Origin: Candidatus Dormiibacterota bacterium
GTDB taxonomy: Bacteria > Chloroflexota > Dormibacteria > Aeolococcales > Bog-877
Direction of reading: 5' to 3'
Length of the DNA stretch: 43,969 bases
NCBI GenBank assembly: GCA_027313505.1
Contig: DAHVDN010000005.1
Coordinates: 51,702 to 95,670 of the forward strand
Shown here: in pieces, positions 17,878 to 24,839 of the stretch
Numbering within the stretch: the stretch's first letter is position 1
Layout of the letters: each line of letters opens with the position of its first letter
Notes under the pieces: generated by a model
What the model was told of the DNA's origin: nothing
The model's database searches: none
What the model saw: only the letters and a program-made list of their open reading frames with translations
Translations under genes and position numbers: made by a program

Positions 17878-17928
17878 CCACATTAGGTGGTGCGGGGCCA
17901 AACCGCCCCTCTGATTAGGAGCCATCCC

Positions 17929-18906
17929 ATGCCGGCAGTCACGACGACCAATCCCCTCCTCCTCCCCCGCCTCGCGGAGCCCGAGAACCCCAGCGCCGAT
18001 CGGCCGGTGCTGTCAGTCACCACCGCCCCATCCGGTTTGGAGGGAGAGGGTTTCCCGGTGCGCAGGGCGTTCGCGGGCGTCCCGCAGTCCCTGCTCGACC
18101 CGTTCATTCACATGGACCAGATGGGAGAGGTCGAGTACCAGCCCGGTGAACCCAAGGGCACGCCCTGGCATCCCCATCGCGGCTTCGAGACTGTCACCTA
18201 CATGATCGACGGGACCTTTCAACACCAGGACAGCAATGGCGGGGGGGGGCTGATCACCAACGGGGACACTCAGTGGATGACCGCCGGGGCAGGAATTCTG
18301 CACATCGAAACTCCACCGGAGCAGCTGGTCGCCAGCGGCGGACTGTTCCACGGGATCCAGCTCTGGGTGAACCTGCCCAGCCAGTTGAAGTGGAGCCCGC
18401 CAAGGTACCAGGACATCCGTGGGGGTCAGGTCTCGCTGCTGACCTCGGCTGACGGGGGGGCGCTTGTCCGGGTGATCGCCGGAGAGGTCTCCGGGCACTT
18501 AGGACCGGGCAGCACCCATACCCCAATCACCATGCTCCACGTGACCCTGCAAGCAGGCTCCCGGGTCCGGATGCCTTGGAGGCAGGACTTCAACGCGCTG
18601 GCCTACGTGCTCGCCGGGGCCGGGGTTGCTGGTTCCTCAGCCCCGATCGGCACCGGCCAGCTCGCAGTGTTCGGACCCGGCGGCAGCGTGAGCCTAGCCG
18701 CCAATGCCACCCAGGAGTCCCGGACGCCTGCCCTAGAAGTCCTGATTCTCGGTGGACATCCGATTGGGGAGCCGGTCGCCTGGTACGGACCGTTTGTGAT
18801 GAATACCCAGGAGGAGTTGCGGCAGGCGTTCGCCGACTACCGAGCCGGCAGGTTGGGCAGCATCCCCGCGGCCCACCTCGACCTAGGGACGGCTCCCGCG
18901 GACTGA
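17929..18906 (+). CDS. Pirin family protein
   Basis: A bicupin metalloprotein of 325 residues. The metal ligands of pirin are present: HPHRGFE (81-87) and, in the AGAGILHIE stretch, His125 and Glu127. Pirins include quercetin dioxygenases and proteins binding transcription factors or pyruvate dehydrogenase, so the reaction cannot be assigned. The start is ATG 17929 because TTAGGAG lies seven bases upstream; the in-frame GTG at 17887 is in the promoter region. The gene has its own TATAAT promoter and a palindrome over the predicted start of transcription. Its 3' end overlaps the convergent MoaD-like gene by 24 bp. Confidence 0.9.
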   Translation: MPAVTTTNPLLLPRLAEPENPSADRPVLSVTTAPSGLEGEGFPVRRAFAGVPQSLLDPFIHMDQMGEVEYQPGEPKGTPWHPHRGFETVTYMIDGTFQHQDSNGGGGLITNGDTQWMTAGAGILHIETPPEQLVASGGLFHGIQLWVNLPSQLKWSPPRYQDIRGGQVSLLTSADGGALVRVIAGEVSGHLGPGSTHTPITMLHVTLQAGSRVRMPWRQDFNALAYVLAGAGVAGSSAPIGTGQLAVFGPGGSVSLAANATQESRTPALEVLILGGHPIGEPVAWYGPFVMNTQEELRQAFADYRAGRLGSIPAAHLDLGTAPAD

Positions 18907-19203
18907 TCCGTCGCTCGCCGACCCCCGACTCCCGCCCGAGATGGCTGGTACCACATGGAGGCGCGCACCGGGGGTGATGGGGGTCGCCAGGCCGGCCAGG
19001 TCGAAGATGTCACTCGCCTCCAGGTAGAGCCGGACGTGGCGTCGGACCACCCCTCGTTCGTCCCGGAGTCTGCGTGCCAGCTGTGGCCATTCGACCTCGA
19101 GGTGGTCGAGGACCTCCTCCACCGTGGACCCCTCGATCGAGAGCTCCCGCGAGCCTCCCGCAGACGGGCGCAGGCTGGTCGGAATCACTACCTTCGCGAT
19201 CAC
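18883..19203 (-). CDS. MoaD/ThiS-like ubiquitin-fold protein with a tail after Gly-Gly
   Basis: The 106 residues show the beta-grasp sulfur-carrier pattern: AKVVIPTSLRP, STVEEVLDHLEVEWPQLARRL, HVRLYLEASDI, and GARLHVVPAISGG. In normal carriers Gly-Gly is the C-terminus and is adenylated by an E1-like enzyme. Here Gly90-Gly91 is followed by 15 more residues rich in Ser, Gly and Arg. Either the tail is cleaved off, or the protein is not a carrier. The start is GTG at 19203, overlapping the stop of the upstream propeller gene (GTGA), so both come from one transcript. No E1-like or JAMM protease gene is visible. Confidence 0.7.
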   Translation of the reverse strand: MIAKVVIPTSLRPSAGGSRELSIEGSTVEEVLDHLEVEWPQLARRLRDERGVVRRHVRLYLEASDIFDLAGLATPITPGARLHVVPAISGGSRGSASDGSVRGSRP

Positions 19204-20297
19204 GCCACCAGCGCCGCTCGGACCGACAGCACATCGGGCAGGTGCTCGGCCACGACCTGCCAAGAGTCGCCGTCGTCGAGGCTGGCGAAGACCTCGCCGT
19301 TCCGGGTGCCGAAGTAGAGCCCCGCCGGCGTGCCGGAGTCTGAGCAGAGCCCGTCCCTCAGGACTGCCGAGTGATACCCGGACTGGGGCAAGCCGTGGGT
19401 GAGAGGCTCCCAGCTGTCTCCAGCGTCGCGGCTGCGGTAAACCCGGCAGCGGCGGTCCGGCGGCATCCGCTCGGAGTCGGCCTGAAGGGGGAAGAGGTAG
19501 ACGGTGTCGGGCTGGTGAGGGTGGACCAGGAGCGGGAACCCGAAGGTGGAAGGCAGGCCCTGCTCAATTGCCGTCCAGCTGTCTCCGTAGTCGTCTGAGC
19601 GGTAGACCCCGAAGTGGTTCTGAGCCAGGAGGCGGTCCGGACGCGAGGGGTGGGTCCCCACCTTGTGGACACACTGCCCAAAGGCGGGAAACCGTTGCTC
19701 CTCCGGCAGCCAGTAGGCCTGAATCCCTCGATTGGCAGGCTCCCAACTGCTCCCTCCGTCGAAGGTGCGGTAAACCCCTCCGGCCGAGAGGGCCACCAGC
19801 AGGCGATCTGGATCGGTCGGGTGGGGAACTATGGTGTGCAGGCAGGCTCCGCCTCCCCCGGGCTCCCACTGAGGCCGGTGTTCGTGGTTGAAGAGCCCCT
19901 CCACCAGCTCGAAGGTGAGGCCTCCATCCAGAGATCGGAAGAGGGCGTGCGGCTCCACCCCGGCGTAGATGAGGCCCGGTCGGGACACAGGCCCCGGCTG
20001 GACCTGCCAGACCCGCATCAGGGCGGTGTCGGTTCCCTCCGGAAAGGCCACGGGGGCCTGATCCGGCTCCTGCCAGCTCCTGCCCAGGTCGTCGGAGTGG
20101 AAGAGCGATGGCCCCCAGTGTTCGCTGGTGGCGCCGGCGAACAGCCGTGGGGAGGAGCCGCGGGTGTCGATGCCCAGACCGTACACCGAGCTCATCATCA
20201 GTTGCAGTGGTTCCAGCTCCCAGCTTCGTCGACTCGCGTCGGAGCGCGCCACCACCACGCCCTTTCGGGTACCGATCAGCAGGACGGCCTCTTCCAT
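19200..20297 (-). CDS. BNR-repeat beta-propeller protein (sialidase/VPS10-like fold)
   Basis: The protein consists of Asp-box repeats of the S-x-D-x-G-x-T/S-W type: FHSDDLGRSWQ, FRSLDGGLTFE, YRTFDGGSSWE, YRSDDYGDSWT, YRSRDAGDSWE and FASLDDGDSWQ. This repeat is typical of sialidases and photosystem-assembly-like propellers. It lacks a signal peptide and shows no sialidase Arg triad that I can identify, so a cytosolic binding or unknown catalytic role is likely. The start is ATG 20297 (AGGTG seven bases upstream); GTG 20306 is an alternative. It is coupled to the MoaD-like gene and divergent from a PadR regulator. Confidence 0.8.
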   Translation of the reverse strand: MEEAVLLIGTRKGVVVARSDASRRSWELEPLQLMMSSVYGLGIDTRGSSPRLFAGATSEHWGPSLFHSDDLGRSWQEPDQAPVAFPEGTDTALMRVWQVQPGPVSRPGLIYAGVEPHALFRSLDGGLTFELVEGLFNHEHRPQWEPGGGGACLHTIVPHPTDPDRLLVALSAGGVYRTFDGGSSWEPANRGIQAYWLPEEQRFPAFGQCVHKVGTHPSRPDRLLAQNHFGVYRSDDYGDSWTAIEQGLPSTFGFPLLVHPHQPDTVYLFPLQADSERMPPDRRCRVYRSRDAGDSWEPLTHGLPQSGYHSAVLRDGLCSDSGTPAGLYFGTRNGEVFASLDDGDSWQVVAEHLPDVLSVRAALVA

Positions 20298-20325
20298 CGA
20301 TTGCACCTCATCCGAGTAGTGGTTT

Positions 20326-20342
20326 TATTCCTGTTAGGAATA
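20326..20342. promoter_or_regulatory. 17-bp dyad between the BNR and PadR genes, probable PadR operator
   Basis: TATTCCT-GTT-AGGAATA is an inverted repeat with perfect 7-bp arms. It lies in the 43-52 bp between the divergent start codons of the BNR gene and the PadR gene and overlaps the ribosome-binding region of padR (AGGA). Its position would let a bound dimer repress both genes. PadR proteins commonly bind such dyads in their own promoters. Confidence 0.6.
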
Positions 20343-20349
20343 GGATGAT

Positions 20350-20913
20350 ATGAATACCATGCCAGCCGTTTCTGGTCAAGACCCCTCGGTCACCGGCTAT
20401 GCCCTCCTGGGACTCTTCTCACTCAGAGAGGAGATGAGTGGCTACGAGTTGAAGCAGCTCGCGGACCGCACCCTGAAGTTCTTCTGGACCGCGCCGGCGA
20501 TGAGTCACGTGTACTCCGAGTTGAAGCAACTCGCCAAGGCGGGGTTGGTCGAGGAGACGGTGATCCAGACAGGGGCGCGGCGCCGCCGCAGGTATCGGCT
20601 CTCCGCCAGCGGACGATCGGCGCTGGAGGGTTGGCTCAGCTTCGGGGAGGTGGGCTTCCCGGGCCTGAAGCACGAGGTGGTGCTGCGGCTGTTTCTCGGG
20701 GCCGTCAGCGGCCCGGCCCGGCCCCGGGGGATCTTGGAGGGCTACAAGCACCAGCTGGAGCGCCGGATCGCGGAGCTCCGGGGGATCCGGGATGGGCTGG
20801 GCGAAGCCCCTCACTATCGATATGCGGCCATCGTTGCGGATTGGGGGATGCGCTACTACCGGGAGGAACTGGAGTCCGTAGCCGATGCGAACGAGCGGCT
20901 CGGCGGACCGTGA
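20350..20913 (+). CDS. PadR-family transcriptional regulator
   Basis: A 187-residue PadR protein. The N-terminal winged helix shows ALLGLFSLREEMSGYELKQLADRTLKFFW and HVYSELKQLAKAGLVEE, with wing YRLSASGRSALEGWL. The C-terminal Vir_act_alpha_C-like helical region (ILEGYKHQLERRIAELRGI, MRYYREELESV) mediates dimerisation. These proteins are usually repressors that sense phenolics or other small molecules. It stands divergent from the BNR-MoaD pair with a 17-bp dyad in between, so it probably controls itself and that operon. The start is ATG 20350. Confidence 0.9.
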   Translation: MNTMPAVSGQDPSVTGYALLGLFSLREEMSGYELKQLADRTLKFFWTAPAMSHVYSELKQLAKAGLVEETVIQTGARRRRRYRLSASGRSALEGWLSFGEVGFPGLKHEVVLRLFLGAVSGPARPRGILEGYKHQLERRIAELRGIRDGLGEAPHYRYAAIVADWGMRYYREELESVADANERLGGP

Positions 20914-20944
20914 GCCCCCTGATTCGCTTGGTAGCCTTTCGCAT

Positions 20945-20956
20945 GCATCATGATGC
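20945..20956. promoter_or_regulatory. 12-bp palindrome upstream of the VapBC pair
   Basis: GCATCATGATGC is a perfect palindrome about 18 bp before the likely antitoxin start. VapB antitoxins, alone or with VapC, usually repress their own promoter through such sites. No clear -10 is visible next to it. Confidence 0.35.
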
Positions 20957-20973
20957 TAGGCGGTGATGCTACG

Positions 20974-21246
20974 ATGCAGGCCATGCGGACCACAGTCAAC
21001 ATCGACGATACACTCCTGCATGAGGCGCGAGAGCGCGCCGTCCGGAGCCGACGCACCTTGGGAGACATCCTCGACGACGCCTTGCGTGTCCTTCTCGTGG
21101 AGCACGGTGGTGAGCCCGGTTCAACCAGCCGGGTGGAGCTCCCCACCAAGGGAGGTTCGGGGCTCCAACCAGGGGTGGACTTAGAGGACAGGGAAGCGTT
21201 GACCTCCGTTCTCGGCGACGATCGGTGGGGAGATGCTGTCCGCTGA
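20974..21246 (+). CDS. vapB: VapB-type antitoxin
   Basis: A short protein beginning MQAMRTTVNIDDTLLHEARERAV, the ribbon-helix-helix DNA-binding fold of VapB antitoxins. The C-terminal LPTKGGSGLQPGVDLEDREAL matches the toxin-neutralising tail of this VapB subtype. The start is probably ATG 20974 (AGGCGG about ten bases upstream) or ATG 20983; the ATG at 20950 lies in the palindrome. It overlaps the toxin gene by 14 bp. It should bind VapC and repress the operon. Confidence 0.82.
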   Translation: MQAMRTTVNIDDTLLHEARERAVRSRRTLGDILDDALRVLLVEHGGEPGSTSRVELPTKGGSGLQPGVDLEDREALTSVLGDDRWGDAVR

Positions 21247-21664
21247 CGTCAACGTCTTCGTCTACGCGCACCGGAGGGACACCGCAAGGCACCCGGAGCA
21301 CAAAGCATGGCTGGAGGACCGCCTGAGCGGGCCGGAACCCTTCGGAGTGAGCGAGTTGGTCTTGAGCTCCTTCGTTCGGATCGTCACCAACCATCGAATC
21401 TTCCAAGAGCCCACGGATCCGGGTGAGGCTCTGGCTTTCTGCTCGGCGGTCAGAGCGGCTCCGGCGGCAATCCCGCTGCGGCCGGGCCCGGCGCACTGGC
21501 CGATCTTTGCGGACCTCTGCCGACAGGTCGGTGCTCGGGGCAACGTCGTCCCCGATGCCTACCTGGCGGCGCTCGCCATTGAGCACGGCGCCGCCTGGGT
21601 GACTTCGGACACCGGCTTCCGGCGGTTCCGCGGATTGCGCGTTCACCCCCCCTTAGAGCGTTGA
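21233..21664 (+). CDS. vapC: VapC-type PIN-domain toxin ribonuclease
   Basis: A 143-residue PIN-domain protein with the acidic Mg-binding set at Asp5 (SADVNVFVYA), Glu41 (SELVLSS), Asp108 (VPDAYLAALA) and Asp126 (TSDTGFRRF). It is expected to cut RNA, often tRNA or 23S rRNA, when freed from VapB. The active-site residues are intact, so the toxin looks functional. The ATG at 21233 lies inside the antitoxin gene, with GGTGGGGAG just upstream. Confidence 0.9.
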   Translation: MLSADVNVFVYAHRRDTARHPEHKAWLEDRLSGPEPFGVSELVLSSFVRIVTNHRIFQEPTDPGEALAFCSAVRAAPAAIPLRPGPAHWPIFADLCRQVGARGNVVPDAYLAALAIEHGAAWVTSDTGFRRFRGLRVHPPLER

Positions 21665-22319
21665 TTCCTCCCTGACCTCTGGGGCGCCGCAACCAGGGCT
21701 TCCGGCGGCCCTGGCGGAACAGCGCTCGCGAGGGGAGCCTCAATAAGCGGGCTCGATCTCGGTCGGAAAGCGGCCGCCAACGGTTGGGAACTGCCGCTTC
21801 CGCCAGGAGGGGACCACCAAGGGAGGCCGGTGCGCACAATCTTGGATCCAGATGCCCCTCTTCGACTGTGGGAGTTCGACCTCGAGCTTGGTGCATTGGT
21901 GCACTGGACTCTCTGTTGGCCGGTTGCCTGATCGGGCCCAGCCCACCAGCTCCCCTGGGGGATCCACATCGGCCTCCAGCGCAGCCACCCCCAATGCCAT
22001 CTGGGGTCGGTCAGGGGCCTTGACCTGACCAAGCCCGGGGCGCTCACCGACTACTCAGGGACCGCGACCGACAACGGTCGGTTGATCGGTTCGTTTCGGG
22101 CCCACCCGCTCAGCAGCTGGGAAGTTTTCGTGGGCCAACCCCACCCCGCTCATCCTCAACGTCGGCAAGTCCGCAGACACCGATGTCCCCAACGTTACAG
22201 GCTCCAGCGTGACGTGCTTCTGGCAGGCGACCGGAACTGCCCAGACCCATTCCCAGTCGCCAGTCCGGAGCTTCGCGATAACCGGCGTCAACAACTTGCC
22301 CGCCATTCCCGTGCCCTAG
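21665..22319 (+). pseudogene. Probable decayed gene in an 800-bp stretch without intact genes
   Basis: No intact gene spans 21665-22478. The plus strand has protein-like segments in alternating frames. From about 22020, one frame reads LTKPGALTDYSGTATDNGR and HPLSSWEVFVG. From about 22128 the neighbouring frame reads ANPTPLILNVGKSADTDV, then SSVTCFWQATGTAQTHSQ, then FAITGVNNLPAIPVP, ending at TAG 22317. GC at third positions is high in these segments. Between them are stops and at least two frame changes. The content looks like a beta-rich secreted protein, family unknown. The upstream part (21665-22020) is less clear, and minus-strand frames there also look protein-like. Sequencing error could explain part of the breakage. 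Confidence 0.3.
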
Positions 22320-22478
22320 AGCGACGGTGACTCCGCGAAGGGCGCCAGTAGCGGGGCGAGACCTCTGTCCAGGAATCGGCACCCCCAATCGGTCAGGGGA
22401 AGGAACCTTCGAAGATCACCGGGGATCCACCCAGTAGGCGGGGCCGTCCGCGCCCCCGGGCAGCTGTCGAAATCGCCC

Positions 22479-22880
22479 TCACCCACCAAGAAAGCTGAAC
22501 ACGACCTGGCGGCGGTTGTTTTCGCGGTTGGTATCGATGAGTGCCAGCGACTGCCAGCTTCCCAGCGTCGGCCGTCCAGATTCGACCGGGACCGTGACCT
22601 CCACCCCGAGCAGAGCCGGCAGAAGGTGGTCGGCGCCGTGGCCCTGACTGCCGTGTCGGTGCCGGTAGGGGTCCGTTCGGGGTAGGGCCTTGGCGAGCCA
22701 GCTGAGAAGGTCGAGGTCGCTGCCTGCCCCAAGCTCCATTAGCACCAGAGCGGCGGTGGCGTGGGGACAGAACGCGTGGGCCAGGCCATCACCCTGGCGC
22801 GAGCAGAACGAGACCAGCTCAGCGGTTAGGTCCGTGATCACCCGACCCCCGGTGTCGACCTCCAATCTGGACGTCCTCAC
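22479..22880 (-). CDS. YjbQ family protein (UPF0047)
   Basis: A 133-residue protein with the full YjbQ pattern: VITDLTAELVSFCSRQGDGLAHAFCPHATAALVLME, HGADHLLPALLGVEVTVPV and the ending GSWQSLALIDTNRENNRRQVVFSFLG. YjbQ folds as a trimer and has weak thiamine phosphate synthase activity in some species; its true role is unsettled. The start is GTG at 22880. It lies 72 bp downstream of the NUDIX gene on the same strand and may share its transcript. Confidence 0.9.
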   Translation of the reverse strand: MRTSRLEVDTGGRVITDLTAELVSFCSRQGDGLAHAFCPHATAALVLMELGAGSDLDLLSWLAKALPRTDPYRHRHGSQGHGADHLLPALLGVEVTVPVESGRPTLGSWQSLALIDTNRENNRRQVVFSFLGG

Positions 22881-22952
22881 CTTTTGGGGCCGATGAGTGA
22901 TGTGTCCTTGCCGCGACCCCTCTTGGGAGCGACCTCCCTCACGATTGAGTTG

Positions 22953-23540
22953 TCATGGCTCAGACGGGACAACCAGGTTGACCTGGAGAGCTCCCGCCAG
23001 GGCCAGCCCTGCGAGCGTCTTGGCGTCGCGTAGCTGTCCCTCCCGGGCGAGGGACAGCAGCTCCTCGGGGCTGAACAGCCGCGCCTCCAGAACCTCGTCG
23101 GGGTCCGGGTGGTGACCCCCAACAGGGGTTATTCCCGTCGCCCTGTAGTACCAGAGGAGCTCGGTGCTGTATCCGGGTGCCAGAAAGGTAGCTCCCACTG
23201 CCAACCAGGCTTCCGCGCCATACCCTGTCTCCTCAGCCAACTCTCGGCGGGCGGTCTCCAGCGTTGACTCACCGACCTCGCGTCCACCGGCTGGTATCTC
23301 CCACAGCAGCTCCCCCGCCGGGTGACGGTACTGCCTGACCAGTAGGACGGAGCCGTCATCCCCCATTGCGACGACGCCGACCCCACCCGGGTGGTGCACG
23401 ACCTCGCGGTGTGCCTCAACCCCGGAGCTGACACGAACAAGGTCCACCGTCAGCCGAAGCAGCTCTCCCGAGAAGCGCTCCTCGCTGGCGAGCAGAAGGT
23501 CCGGGCGAAGTTCAGAGTCAGCCACTACACCCTCGAGCAT
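22953..23540 (-). CDS. NUDIX hydrolase, ADP-ribose pyrophosphatase type
   Basis: The NUDIX box is complete: G-x5-E-x7-REL-x-EE-x-GY within GREVGESTLETARRELAEETGY. The context resembles ADP-ribose pyrophosphatases: an N-terminal strand-rich part, VVHHPGGVGVVAM, LLVRQYRHPAGELLWEIPAGG, then FLAPGYSTELLWYYRA. It would hydrolyse ADP-ribose or a related nucleoside diphosphate derivative. I choose ATG 23540 (195 residues). The longer ATG 23576 would overlap the start of the divergent gene. Confidence 0.88.
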   Translation of the reverse strand: MLEGVVADSELRPDLLLASEERFSGELLRLTVDLVRVSSGVEAHREVVHHPGGVGVVAMGDDGSVLLVRQYRHPAGELLWEIPAGGREVGESTLETARRELAEETGYGAEAWLAVGATFLAPGYSTELLWYYRATGITPVGGHHPDPDEVLEARLFSPEELLSLAREGQLRDAKTLAGLALAGALQVNLVVPSEP

Positions 23541-23561
23541 AAGCTCGCCGCCGGGGCTGCG

Positions 23562-23567
23562 TATGAT
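23562..23567 (+). promoter_or_regulatory. -10 hexamer TATGAT for a possibly leaderless gene
   Basis: TATGAT ends seven bases before the ATG at 23575, so transcription would start at or next to the first base of the gene. This spacing is typical of leaderless mRNAs in high-GC bacteria. No -35 motif is obvious. Confidence 0.4.
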
Positions 23568-23574
23568 GGCGCCC

Positions 23575-23952
23575 ATGTCTGTAGGCGCCAGCTACTTCAA
23601 CCCATACGAGGCCACGGCTCTGCAGATTGAAGCCGCACGAGCCCAGATCGCATTTCGGTCGCGGCACCGGGTGCCAAGCAAGCGGCGCCTCCAGGCATCC
23701 GACGAGCTCATGGACCAGGTGGAGTTGTGCCGCGAGGCCTCCGTCAGGCTGATCCCCTCGGATCTCTGGCAGAAGGTGGTCCGGCTGGCCTCGGAGGTCG
23801 ATCCCAACCTGCCCAGTCGGCTGGGGTCGGACCGCAGACCCGACCGGGTAGGAGCCATCCTGTTCACCCTGCAAGACCGACTGCTGGACGACATCCGCAC
23901 CGAGCGAAGCCGGGGAGCCGCCCCTGTCATCCCCCTCTTCGCAGCTCGCTGA
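23575..23952 (+). CDS. Unknown 125-residue protein
   Basis: Not recognised. The protein begins MSVGASYFNPYEATALQIEAA and is mostly helical by eye, with a basic patch (FRSRHRVPSKRRLQ) followed by DELMDQVELCREASVRLIP and AILFTLQDRLLDD. It has no signal peptide or membrane segment. ATG 23575 is chosen because a -10 hexamer lies directly upstream; two in-frame ATGs at 23563 and 23566 fall inside that hexamer. It precedes a PfkB kinase by 31 bp and is divergent from the NUDIX gene by 34 bp. Confidence 0.6.
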   Translation: MSVGASYFNPYEATALQIEAARAQIAFRSRHRVPSKRRLQASDELMDQVELCREASVRLIPSDLWQKVVRLASEVDPNLPSRLGSDRRPDRVGAILFTLQDRLLDDIRTERSRGAAPVIPLFAAR

Positions 23953-23983
23953 CGCGGCGGGCAGGCCCGCCAAACCGTGGTCG

Positions 23984-24826
23984 GTGACCGCGGCCGGCAC
24001 CATCGGCTTCGACGATCTGACAACCCCTTCAGGGCGAGCCACCGAGGTGCCCGGAGGGTCAGCCCTGTACTTCAGCCTGGCGGCCCGGCAAGCCTGCCCC
24101 GTCCTGCCCCTGGGGGTGCTCGGGGAGGACGGCAGCACCCTCAGAGAGCTGATGGTCAAGGCTAAATTGGAGACTCAAGGCATTGAGCTCCGCCCCGGAC
24201 CGTCGTACCGGTGGACCGCCGTGCACTCACAACACTCCAGCCCCGAGCGCGAGGTGCAGCGGTTCGGCGTCTACGAAGGGTGGCGACCCACCGTCCCCGC
24301 AGATGCCCGTTCCAGCGAGATCCTGTTTCTCGGGTCCATGCACCCGACTACCCAGCTCTTCGTGCTCGGCCAGTGCACCGGCGCCAATCTGGTGGCGCTT
24401 GACACCATGCGCGACTTCATACGTTCCGACCGAGGGCTTCTCCTGGAACTGGCCCGTGACGCGGATCTGCTATTCGCCAACCGCGGCGAGCTTGAGGAGC
24501 TTACGCAATCCCCAGCCCTGGAGGGGGCGCGTTCCCTGATCGGGAGCGGCAGGTTGCGGGCTGTGGTGGTCAAGGAGGGGGCGAGGGGAGCAGTCCTCTT
24601 GACAAGGGGGATGGAGAAGCAGTTCCCAGCACATCCGGTGCGAGAGGTCGTGGACCCAACCGGAGCCGGGGACTCCTTGGCGGGGGGGCTCCTGGGCCAT
24701 TTGGCCAGTGTGGGCTCATCCAGCGAGACCGCGCTGGTGCACGGAATGGAGGCCGGTCTCCGAGCGGCCGCTCTCGCTGTGTCAGCGTTTGGGCCGGCGG
24801 CGCTGGTCCAGGGCGGTCAGGGTTGA
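23984..24826 (+). CDS. PfkB-family sugar or nucleoside kinase
   Basis: The C-terminal signature VVDPTGAGDSLAGGLLG (about residues 221-237) carries the catalytic Asp and the anion-hole GAGD. The N-terminus GTIGFDDLTTPSGRATEVPGGSALYFSLAA matches the start of the family's sugar-binding half. The substrate could be ribose, adenosine, fructose or another sugar. At 280 residues it is slightly short. The start is GTG 23984; the frame stays open upstream into the previous gene, so a longer start is possible. It probably shares a transcript with the unknown gene before it. Confidence 0.83.
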   Translation: MTAAGTIGFDDLTTPSGRATEVPGGSALYFSLAARQACPVLPLGVLGEDGSTLRELMVKAKLETQGIELRPGPSYRWTAVHSQHSSPEREVQRFGVYEGWRPTVPADARSSEILFLGSMHPTTQLFVLGQCTGANLVALDTMRDFIRSDRGLLLELARDADLLFANRGELEELTQSPALEGARSLIGSGRLRAVVVKEGARGAVLLTRGMEKQFPAHPVREVVDPTGAGDSLAGGLLGHLASVGSSSETALVHGMEAGLRAAALAVSAFGPAALVQGGQG

Positions 24827-24839
24827 GTCGGCACAGCGT

